DNA of 64,000 bases from Pseudotabrizicola algicola (lineage in GTDB: Bacteria; Pseudomonadota; Alphaproteobacteria; Rhodobacterales; Rhodobacteraceae). Position numbers and translations under genes: made by a program. The notes under the pieces are model-generated. The model saw only the letters and a program-made list of their open reading frames with translations, was not told the origin of the DNA and did not search any database. The stretch is from assembly GCF_010915705.1 (NCBI RefSeq), contig NZ_JAAIKE010000003.1, positions 62,001-126,000 of the forward strand, in the 5' to 3' direction. Within the stretch, counting starts at the first letter, position 1. Each line of letters starts with the position of its first letter. Of this stretch, positions 1-7,817 are shown piece by piece.

Positions 1-3000
1 GCTGTCTCGAATGCAGGTCAGGGCCGCATCGCGGTGATCGAAACGCTTGACCCGGCCACGGGTGGCGCGGACATCATCCAGACCGGCTCGGGCGATGACG
101 TCGTGCTGGGCGGTGCAGGCGCGGACCGCATCACGATCACCGGGGGTGACAACGTGGTGCTGGGCGATAACGGCGCAGTTGTCGCCCACGCGCAGGGCAG
201 CCAGCAGATCGCCGGACTGTCGATGATTATTGGCGAGGTGCGGACAACCGCCCCGACTGTCGGCGGTGCGGATGTGATCGTCACCGGCGCGGGCCGCGAT
301 ATCGTGCTTGGCGGGGCAGGGGGTGACATGATCACGACCGGCACCGACAGCGCGCTGCAAGGCAGCAACATCGTGCTGGGCGATCACGGGTTCATCCGCT
401 GGATAAATCCTGTCACCGCGGCAGCCGCGGCCTTGCCGCAGTTGATCCGCAGCACCGATCCGCTTGACGGGGGCGCAGACCTGATCTTGTCCGGCGCGGC
501 CAACGATCTGCTGATCGGCGGTACGGGCGGCGACACGATCTATGGCGGGGCGGGGAACGACCTTGTCATGGGGGACCATGCCCATGTCTTCGGGTCCATC
601 GACCTTGCAGCCCTTCCGCTGACGGTCGGGGCCATGCCCTTCGATGTGCGCTCGCTGCACACCGGCGCCGGGTTCGGAGCAGGGAATGACTGGATCTATG
701 GCGGCGCGGGCGACGATCTGATCCTCGGGCAGCAGGGCGATGACGTGATCTTCGGCGGCGACGGCGATGATGACCTGATCGGCGGCCACAACGTCGAGAC
801 GGACGAAGGCGGTGGCCTTGCCGTCGACGGCAGCGATGCGATCGACGGCGGACGCGGCAATGATGTCATTCTCGGCGACTCGGGCCGCATCTACCGTTCG
901 GGTTCGCAAGCGGATATCCGCATGCGGGTGCTTTCGGGCAGCACGATCTATGGCACCACGCCCGGCGTCGACGACGGGCAGGCGCTGGTGACATCGACGG
1001 CGCAACCCAACCCGGACGGTGCGGTGCAGCGGCTGATCACCCTGTTCCACCACTTCGTGTCGTCCAACCCGCAGCAGTGGGACGATGACTACATCGCCGG
1101 GGGCGCAGGTCACGATATGATCTTCGGCCAGATGGGTGATGATACGGTGCAGGGCGATGGCTCGATCGACCTTGATCTCAACGGCATTCCGGATCACCTC
1201 GAAGCGGCGGGCGTGCGCGCCTACCGCGATGCAGCCGGACTTCTGGTGATGCGCGGCTCTGTCGACGACTGGGCTGGCGTTGGGACGGATGGCCACGATT
1301 ACATCGAGGGGAATGGCGGGAACGACGTGATCTTCGGCAACCTTGGCCAGGATGACATCGTCGGCGGGTCGTCGACCATGTTCGCCGGACTGACCGGTCC
1401 TGCCTCGATGCGCCCCGATGGGTCTGACATGCTGTTTGGCGGGTCGGGCACAGCGATCGGGCGCAACGATATGGGCGGGTCCGGACCGGATGCCCATGGC
1501 CGGGATGCTGACGTGATCGCCGGTGACAATGGCGACATCGTGCGGCTCGTCGGGATCAACGGAGTTTTCTCGGGCGGTTACCTGACCTTCAACTACGACA
1601 ATTACGGTGGCGAACGTATCGTGCCGCGCGCGGTCATCCTGCGCGACTATACCGAAGGCGGGCCGGATTTCAGCGCCGCTGCGCTGAACGACGCCGGCGC
1701 CGGAGACGAGATCCACGGCGAAAGAGGTGACGACTCGCTCTATGGCATGACCGGTAATGATATCCTCTATGGCGACGCCCAGAACGACGATCTGATTGGC
1801 GGTTGGGGCCACGACATCCTGTTCGGCGGCACCGGCAATGACGGTGCCATCGGGGACGATGGCCGGATCATGACCAGCCGCAACTCGACCCAGTATGGCG
1901 AGGCGCTGCATGGCATCGCCGCGCTTGGTGCTGTGAACGTCCTGATCACCGGACCCAACAACTTCAACTTCCGCTATGTGATCGATGTCGACCAGCAGCT
2001 GAAAAAGACGGTCAACCTGACGCCCTATTATCTGGACGGCACGCAGAACCCGTATTTCCGGCCGCGTTATGCCGACGATGTGATCTTCGGCGGGCTGGGC
2101 GACGATTCACTGCATGGCGGGGCCGGGGACGATGCGATTTCCGGCGCCGAGGCGCTGCCGCTGTCTGCCTTGCCCCGCGCATGGAATGGCACCATCGTCA
2201 GTTTCGAGGTCGCCTCCAATCCGGGCGGGCTGCTGCAGTATGATCCGGTGACCGGCAAACTTGCGCATTTCAACGCCAACGATCCGCTGTCGCGCATCGT
2301 CTTTGCCGGGGGGGGGCAGTTCTTCCTGAACTTCGACCACACCGAAGGCCCGGTGGACCCGCGGTCTGCCACCGGCAGAACCACTGACGGCGATGATGCG
2401 CTGTTCGGCGGGATGGGGCATGACGCCATCATGGGCGGCACAGGGCGCGACCGCATCTATGGCGGCTATGGCGACGATTGGCTGAATGCCGACGACAACC
2501 TGCTGACCGCAGGCGGCACCAACCAAGGCACCGACACCGATGTCAGCTACGAAGACTATGTGCTGGGCGGTGCTGGCCGTGACGTGCTGATCGCCAACAC
2601 CGGCGGTGACCGGCTGCATGACTGGACGGGCGAGTTCAACAGCTACTACGTGCCGTTCTCGCCCTTCGGGGCACCCACGGTGAACCGCCTGCTCGCCCCC
2701 GGCGCGGTGGAGTTCTGGTATGCGCTTGGCCGGAGCGATGGTGCCGACCCGACCCGCGCTGCCGACACGCGGACAAGCGCGGCACGCATGGGAGAACCCC
2801 ACGGCGAATTGGGCATCGTTGTGCAGCAGGATGCGCATTGGCGCGACCAGACCGGCGCCCCGCGCGATCCGCAGCCCGGCAATGGTAGCGCCCAGCGCGA
2901 TGTCCGCGTCAGTGCCGCCCCCGGCGAACGCAACGATGCCCGCTCGCCCACTGCGGACTATGGTTTCGGGGCCGGTGTGCTCAGCTTCCCGCTCGGGACC

Positions 3001-3405
3001 ATGACGCAATCGGCAGCGCCGCAGACCAGCCCGATCAGCGCCACCATGACCCGCCCTGACAGCACGCGCATCCTGACCGCGATCAAATCGAACGAGATCG
3101 TCGTCAGCCTGCGCAAGACGGCAGGCGGGAACGCCTCGACCACGAGCTATGTCTACAATTCCGAGGAAGACCGGTTCGTCGCCCAGTCCCGCCAAGCCCA
3201 GCATCCCGATGCGCCCGTGGAGACCGTGCATGAATTGCTGGATGCCGACGGCTCGCTGTTCGCTTTCATAGATCGTCACGGCGCCTTGTGGGTGGTTGAC
3301 GACATAGTGGACAACGCTGCGCGGCTTACGGACGAAGAGCCGGACGACTGGCTGTTCGTGGCCGATGTCAAGGCACCGGCGGCACGGGCGGGCGCGAAAA
3401 AGTAA
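1..3405 (+). CDS. Very large RTX-type calcium-binding repeat protein, C-terminal part (5' end outside window)
   Basis: The reading frame is open from base 1, so the true start lies upstream and about 1,134 residues are visible. Most of this is glycine/aspartate nonapeptide RTX repeats (GGAGNDxxxGG-like), which bind calcium and fold into parallel beta-rolls after export. They are interspersed with non-repeat segments. From about base 2600 the repeats stop and a non-repeat tail begins with a segment HDWTGEFNSYYVPFSPFG. From memory, this segment recurs in other giant proteobacterial RTX proteins; this was not checked. The last ~130 residues form a charged tail. It is followed 51 bases later by a DUF3467 gene and then by HlyD, M50 and SecA-like genes on the same strand, so it is the likely cargo of that set. 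Role inferred: surface or extracellular adhesin-like protein. Confidence 0.85.
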   Translation, partial: AVSNAGQGRIAVIETLDPATGGADIIQTGSGDDVVLGGAGADRITITGGDNVVLGDNGAVVAHAQGSQQIAGLSMIIGEVRTTAPTVGGADVIVTGAGRDIVLGGAGGDMITTGTDSALQGSNIVLGDHGFIRWINPVTAAAAALPQLIRSTDPLDGGADLILSGAANDLLIGGTGGDTIYGGAGNDLVMGDHAHVFGSIDLAALPLTVGAMPFDVRSLHTGAGFGAGNDWIYGGAGDDLILGQQGDDVIFGGDGDDDLIGGHNVETDEGGGLAVDGSDAIDGGRGNDVILGDSGRIYRSGSQADIRMRVLSGSTIYGTTPGVDDGQALVTSTAQPNPDGAVQRLITLFHHFVSSNPQQWDDDYIAGGAGHDMIFGQMGDDTVQGDGSIDLDLNGIPDHLEAAGVRAYRDAAGLLVMRGSVDDWAGVGTDGHDYIEGNGGNDVIFGNLGQDDIVGGSSTMFAGLTGPASMRPDGSDMLFGGSGTAIGRNDMGGSGPDAHGRDADVIAGDNGDIVRLVGINGVFSGGYLTFNYDNYGGERIVPRAVILRDYTEGGPDFSAAALNDAGAGDEIHGERGDDSLYGMTGNDILYGDAQNDDLIGGWGHDILFGGTGNDGAIGDDGRIMTSRNSTQYGEALHGIAALGAVNVLITGPNNFNFRYVIDVDQQLKKTVNLTPYYLDGTQNPYFRPRYADDVIFGGLGDDSLHGGAGDDAISGAEALPLSALPRAWNGTIVSFEVASNPGGLLQYDPVTGKLAHFNANDPLSRIVFAGGGQFFLNFDHTEGPVDPRSATGRTTDGDDALFGGMGHDAIMGGTGRDRIYGGYGDDWLNADDNLLTAGGTNQGTDTDVSYEDYVLGGAGRDVLIANTGGDRLHDWTGEFNSYYVPFSPFGAPTVNRLLAPGAVEFWYALGRSDGADPTRAADTRTSAARMGEPHGELGIVVQQDAHWRDQTGAPRDPQPGNGSAQRDVRVSAAPGERNDARSPTADYGFGAGVLSFPLGTMTQSAAPQTSPISATMTRPDSTRILTAIKSNEIVVSLRKTAGGNASTTSYVYNSEEDRFVAQSRQAQHPDAPVETVHELLDADGSLFAFIDRHGALWVVDDIVDNAARLTDEEPDDWLFVADVKAPAARAGAKK

Positions 3406-3456
3406 CCGATGCACCGGACGGTTGCAGCCGCCCGGTGTATCCCGAGAGGAGCAGGA

Positions 3457-3768
3457 ATGTCAGACGGGAAAGAGGTTTCCACAGGTGCAAGGTCCGACAA
3501 AAGGACATCCACCGTGGAGTGGAACGACGAGGCGATGCAGACCACCTTTGCAAATGTGGTCAATATTCAGGGCACGCGCGAGCAGATCGAGTTCTTTTTC
3601 GGAACGAACCGCACGTGGGACGCCAACCGCGTTTCACCGATGCGTGTGGACCTGACCAACCGGCTGATCATGACTCCCTATGCAGCCAAGCGCATGCACC
3701 AGATTCTGACCGGTGTTCTGCGGGAATACGAGGCACGCCACGGCGTGCTCAAGGTGGATGACCAGTGA
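3457..3768 (+). CDS. DUF3467 family small protein
   Basis: A 103-residue protein resembling DUF3467: an N-terminal strand region (FANVVNIQGTREQIEFFFG), a central VDLTNRLIMTPYAAKRM stretch and a C-terminal helix ending in YEARHG. The family is small and soluble and has no firmly known function that I can name. The start at 3457 is chosen because a purine-rich GAGAGGAGCAGGA precedes it; an in-frame ATG at 3409 lies too close to the upstream stop and lacks such a site. The stop overlaps the GTG start of the HlyD-type gene, which argues for co-translation. A role as chaperone, cargo adaptor or regulator of the export set is only inference. Confidence 0.8.
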   Translation: MSDGKEVSTGARSDKRTSTVEWNDEAMQTTFANVVNIQGTREQIEFFFGTNRTWDANRVSPMRVDLTNRLIMTPYAAKRMHQILTGVLREYEARHGVLKVDDQ

Positions 3769-5663
3769 CCACCACCGAAATCACCTCTGATTCAGACGGC
3801 GCCTCCGAGACCGCAGCCGCGCCAAGGGTGATTCCCCTCGAGCAGGGCTTCTGGAAGCGGTTGATGGCGGCCGACACTCCGCGCGCGGTGGCGCAGGCAT
3901 GGGCCCCGCTGATGTTCGGCATGCTGGATGATGCCGAAGGCACCGCCGTCTATCTGCCGGACGGGCCGGGCGGTCGCCTGCGTGCTGTTGCAAGCTGGCC
4001 CGAGGCACGGCTGCCCGGCAGTGCCTTGGCCGAGGCGGCAGAAACCGCGCTTCAATCCGACCGAGGCGTCGTGCGCGGCGGATTGAATGATGACGGTCAA
4101 CCGACTGGTGCCATAGTTGCCATCGCAGCACCGGTGACGCTGGACGGAGTCGTCGCCGGGGCGGTCGGGCTGGAATTCGCCCCGCGCACGCAGGCCGACC
4201 TGCGCGCCGCGATGCGGCGGCTGCAATGGGGGGCCGCTTGGATGCGCGACGCCCTGCGCCGCGATCAGGCGCAGGCGCAGGGGCGGCGCTATGAACAGGC
4301 GGTCAGTGCGCTCCACGCAGTGGTTGCGGTGGCGGAACGCGAAGACATTGCCACCGCTGCAAGGGCCGCCGCCACCGATCTGGCCACCCGCTTTGCGTGC
4401 GACCGTGTGTCCATCGGCTTTCGCCGTCTGGGGCGCACGCGCGTCGTGGCCATCTCGCATTCCGCCCAGTTCGGAAAGCGGATGACCGTGGTGCGCGACA
4501 TCGCCGCCGCGATGGACGAGGCGGTGGACCAGCGAGGCGTGATCCTTTGGCCCGACAACAGCGCCGACCAGCCGATGGCCACCCACCGCCATGCCCGTTT
4601 TGCCGAGACCAACGGCGTCGGCCATGTGTTCACCGCACCGCTTTACGCCATCGACAGGTTTGTCGGCGCCATCACCTTCGAGCGCCCCGAGGCACGGCCC
4701 TTTTCCGAAGACGAGGTGCAACTGCTCGAAGCGGTGGCCACCGTGCTTGCCCCGGTGCTGGAGGAAAAGCGTCGCAACGACCGCTACCTGATTACCAAGG
4801 CTGTCGATGTTACGCTGGCCCATTTCGGGCGGATCGTCGGGCCGGGCCATCTGGGGCGCAAGGCGTTCCTGATCGCGGTCGCGGCGCTATCGGCGTTTTT
4901 CTGGTATGCCCGTGACGTCGACCGCGTCGCTGCGAATGCGGTGGTCGAAGGCGCGGTGCAGCGCATCGTGTCGGCCCCGTTCGATGGCTTCATCGCCGAA
5001 GCGCCGGTCCGTGCAGGTGACACGGTGACGGCGGGCCAGTTGCTGGTACGGCTGGAAGACCGCGAACTGGCGCTGGAACGCTTGCGCCACGCCACCGAAC
5101 TACAGCGCCAGCGCATCGAATTCGACCGCGCAACTGCCGCGCGCGACCGTGCCGAAGCGGCTGTCCGGAGCAGCCAGATCGACCAGTCGGAAGCCCAGAT
5201 CGCCCTGATCGACAAGCAACTGGAACGCACCCGCATTCTTGCGCCCTTTGATGGCATCGTCACCTCGGGGGATCTGTCGCAGTCCATCGGCGGGGCGGTG
5301 GGGCGTGGTGACGGATTGCTGACGGTCGCGCCCGAAGGCCAATACCGCATCAAGCTCAAGGTGGATGAACGCCGGATCGCCGATGTGGCTCCCGGACAGA
5401 CTGGTGCGCTGGTGGTGACAGCGCTTCCCGATCGCAGCTTTCCGCTGGTGGTGCGCAAGGTCACTCCGATGGCCGAATACGGCGATGGTGCCACCACTTT
5501 CCGCGTCGAGGCCGAACTGACCACCCCTGTGCCCGACCTTCTGTCGGGCATGGACGGCGTGGCCAAGATCGACATCGCAGAACGGCGACTGATTGGCATC
5601 TGGACGCAGCCCATGGTGGACTGGCTTCGCATCTGGGCTTGGCGCTGGCTCGGTCTGGAATAG
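3765..5663 (+). CDS. GAF-domain HlyD-type membrane adaptor
   Basis: A 632-residue fusion. Residues ~45-330 look like one or two GAF-type sensory domains. Residues ~363-382 (FLIAVAALSAFFWYA) form a single membrane segment. Residues ~390-600 form an HlyD/RND adaptor: a first lipoyl half (VSAPFDGFIAEAPVRAGDTV), a short coiled coil, a second half (RILAPFDGIVTSGDL) and a beta-barrel region. The expected topology is cytoplasmic GAF and periplasmic adaptor. It starts with GTG overlapping the DUF3467 stop. An adaptor normally bridges an inner-membrane pump and a TolC-like channel; neither an ABC pump nor a TolC gene is beside it. A large cytoplasmic GAF region is unusual for this class and may sense a ligand or bind a partner. 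Confidence 0.85.
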   Translation: MTTTEITSDSDGASETAAAPRVIPLEQGFWKRLMAADTPRAVAQAWAPLMFGMLDDAEGTAVYLPDGPGGRLRAVASWPEARLPGSALAEAAETALQSDRGVVRGGLNDDGQPTGAIVAIAAPVTLDGVVAGAVGLEFAPRTQADLRAAMRRLQWGAAWMRDALRRDQAQAQGRRYEQAVSALHAVVAVAEREDIATAARAAATDLATRFACDRVSIGFRRLGRTRVVAISHSAQFGKRMTVVRDIAAAMDEAVDQRGVILWPDNSADQPMATHRHARFAETNGVGHVFTAPLYAIDRFVGAITFERPEARPFSEDEVQLLEAVATVLAPVLEEKRRNDRYLITKAVDVTLAHFGRIVGPGHLGRKAFLIAVAALSAFFWYARDVDRVAANAVVEGAVQRIVSAPFDGFIAEAPVRAGDTVTAGQLLVRLEDRELALERLRHATELQRQRIEFDRATAARDRAEAAVRSSQIDQSEAQIALIDKQLERTRILAPFDGIVTSGDLSQSIGGAVGRGDGLLTVAPEGQYRIKLKVDERRIADVAPGQTGALVVTALPDRSFPLVVRKVTPMAEYGDGATTFRVEAELTTPVPDLLSGMDGVAKIDIAERRLIGIWTQPMVDWLRIWAWRWLGLE

Positions 5664-5672
5664 GGAAGCGCG

Positions 5673-7817
5673 ATGGCCGATTCCTTCCTGTCCGCCGACT
5701 GGTATCGCGCCGCGCCCCTGCGCCCCCGCCTTCGCAGCCATGTGGAAATCCACCGGCAGCGGTTCCGGGGCCAGACATGGCACATCGTGCAGGACCAGCA
5801 CAGCGGCAAGTATCACCGCATAAGTCCGGCTGGAAATCTGATTATAAGCCTGATGGATGGCCGCCGCCCGCTCGAGGAATTGTGGCGCATCGCTTGCGAC
5901 CGGTTCCCCGACGAACCGCCCACGCAGTCCGAGGTGATCCGCCTTCTGGCGCAGTTGCACAGCGCCGATCTGATCGCGGGCGATCTGCCGCCCGACATCG
6001 CCGAAATGGGGCGTCGTCACCACGATCAGGAACGCAAGTCGATGCTGGCGCGCCTGCGCAACCCGTTGGCACTGCGCCTGCCGTTGTTCGACCCCGACAG
6101 CTTTCTGGGCGCAACGGTGGGCCTTGTGCGGCCGCTTTTCACCGTTTGGGGGTTTCTGGCATGGCTGGCTCTGGTGCTGACCGGCACGGTGCTTGCCGTC
6201 ATGCACTGGCAGGCCCTGACCGAAGACGTGACCGACCGGGTGCTGAGCGCCGATAACCTTGTGCTGATCGCGCTTGCTTTTCCGTTGATCAAGGCGGTGC
6301 ACGAACTTGGTCACGCGTATGCCGCCAAGGTCTGGGGAGGCGATGTTCACGAAATCGGGCTGATGTTTCTGGTGCTGATCCCGGTTCCCTATGTCGATGC
6401 CTCGTCCTCGGCGGCGTTTGCCAGCAAATGGCGCCGCGCGATTGTCGGCGGGGCGGGCATCATGGTGGAACTGGCGCTTGCGGCTGCGGCGATGATCTTC
6501 TGGCTCAATGCCGAACCGGGGCTGGCACGCGCCTTTGCCTTCAACGTCATGCTGATCGGCGGGGTGTCGACCCTTCTGTTCAACGGCAACCCTCTTTTGC
6601 GCTTTGACGGATACTTCGTGATGACCGACCTGATCGAGGTTCCCAACCTTGGCCAGCGGTCCAACACGTATTTCTGGTATCTCGTCCAGCGTTATCTGCT
6701 GGGCGTGAAAACCGCGAAAAACCCGGTCACCGCCCCAGGGGAACGCGGGTGGTTTTTCGTCTATTCCGTGACCAGTTTCGTCTATCGGGTGTCGATTTCC
6801 ATCGCCATCGCGCTGTTCATCGCGTCCAAGTTCTTTTTCATCGGCGTGTTGCTGGCGCTTTGGGCGCTGGCCAATGTGTTCGTGATGCCGCTGTGGAAGG
6901 GACTCAAATACCTGTTCACGTCTCACGATCTGCGCGGTCTGCGCCTGCGGGCGATTGGGCTGACGCTGTCGGGCGTGGGGGGGGTGGCCGCCCTGCTGTT
7001 TGCGGTGCCGGTGCCGCATACCACCGTTGCCGACGGGGTGGTCTGGCTGGACGATCATGAAATCCTGCGCGCCGCGACCGATGGCTTTGTGGCGGACGTG
7101 CTGCGGCAGGATGGTCTGGTGCAGGCCGGAGAGGTGCTCCTTCGTCTTGAGGACCCGATCCTCGATGCGGAACGTCGGCTGGCAGAAACGCGGCTGGCCG
7201 AAATGCAACTGCGTCTGAACAGCGTGACAGCGATTGATCCGGTGCAGACCAACCTGATGCGCGAACAGGTGACCCATCTGCAGGAGCGACTGCGGTTTTA
7301 TGACGAACGCGCCGCCGCCCTCGATCTGCGCGCGGCCGCTGCGGGCAATCTGGTGATCCCTCTGCCTCAAGACTTGCAGGGGCAACTGGTACGACGCGGC
7401 ACGATCCTCGGTTATCTGCAGTCAGGCACGGAAATGCGGCTGCGGGTTGCCGTGCCGCAGGACAGCGCCGAACTGGTGCGCGACAGTGCCGCGTCGGTTC
7501 AGATCCGCCTGCAGCGTGACCTTGCCACCGTGATACCCGCGCGCATCGTCGCCGCCTCGCCCGAAGGGTTGCCGCAGGTGCCGTCACCTGCGCTGTCGAC
7601 AAGGGGTGGCGGCACTATTGCGCTTGATCCGGCGGATGCGCAGCAGCGGCGCACGCTGCAAAGCCTGTTTCTTTTCGATGTGACCCCCACCGGCGCGTCT
7701 CCGGCGGCGCTGATCGGCGAACGCGCGCTGGTGCGGTTCGATCATGGGCCCGAACCGATGGGCTTTCGTGTCTGGCGCGGACTGCGTCAGTTGTTCCTGA
7801 GGCAGTTCAATGTCTGA
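5673..7817 (+). CDS. M50 (site-2-protease-like) membrane metalloprotease with PqqD-like N-terminus and HlyD-like C-terminus
   Basis: A 714-residue protein. Residues ~20-105 resemble a PqqD/RRE-type peptide-binding domain. Several membrane segments follow, carrying the zinc motif HELGH (residues 210-214) and NPLLRFDGYF with Asp312 as probable third ligand, both typical of M50 intramembrane proteases. After more membrane segments, residues ~445-700 have an HlyD-like arrangement: a lipoyl half-motif (ATDGFVADVLRQDGLV), a helix and a beta-barrel. The active-site residues are intact, so cleavage of a membrane or exported peptide is plausible; the substrate is unknown. It follows the GAF-HlyD gene by 9 bases and overlaps the SecA-like gene by 8. 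Related M50-HlyD proteins are often annotated as putative peptide zinc metalloproteases. Confidence 0.85.
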   Translation: MADSFLSADWYRAAPLRPRLRSHVEIHRQRFRGQTWHIVQDQHSGKYHRISPAGNLIISLMDGRRPLEELWRIACDRFPDEPPTQSEVIRLLAQLHSADLIAGDLPPDIAEMGRRHHDQERKSMLARLRNPLALRLPLFDPDSFLGATVGLVRPLFTVWGFLAWLALVLTGTVLAVMHWQALTEDVTDRVLSADNLVLIALAFPLIKAVHELGHAYAAKVWGGDVHEIGLMFLVLIPVPYVDASSSAAFASKWRRAIVGGAGIMVELALAAAAMIFWLNAEPGLARAFAFNVMLIGGVSTLLFNGNPLLRFDGYFVMTDLIEVPNLGQRSNTYFWYLVQRYLLGVKTAKNPVTAPGERGWFFVYSVTSFVYRVSISIAIALFIASKFFFIGVLLALWALANVFVMPLWKGLKYLFTSHDLRGLRLRAIGLTLSGVGGVAALLFAVPVPHTTVADGVVWLDDHEILRAATDGFVADVLRQDGLVQAGEVLLRLEDPILDAERRLAETRLAEMQLRLNSVTAIDPVQTNLMREQVTHLQERLRFYDERAAALDLRAAAAGNLVIPLPQDLQGQLVRRGTILGYLQSGTEMRLRVAVPQDSAELVRDSAASVQIRLQRDLATVIPARIVAASPEGLPQVPSPALSTRGGGTIALDPADAQQRRTLQSLFLFDVTPTGASPAALIGERALVRFDHGPEPMGFRVWRGLRQLFLRQFNV

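Noticed and set aside
2107-3414. Long minus-strand open frame opposite the RTX protein
   Set aside because: The plus strand has clear RTX repeats and a coherent operon. The minus frame has out-of-frame composition and no domain.
5100-7385. 761-codon minus-strand frame
   Set aside because: It lies opposite the well-supported GAF-HlyD and M50 genes and is rich in Arg, His and Gln, as expected from antisense of GC-rich DNA.
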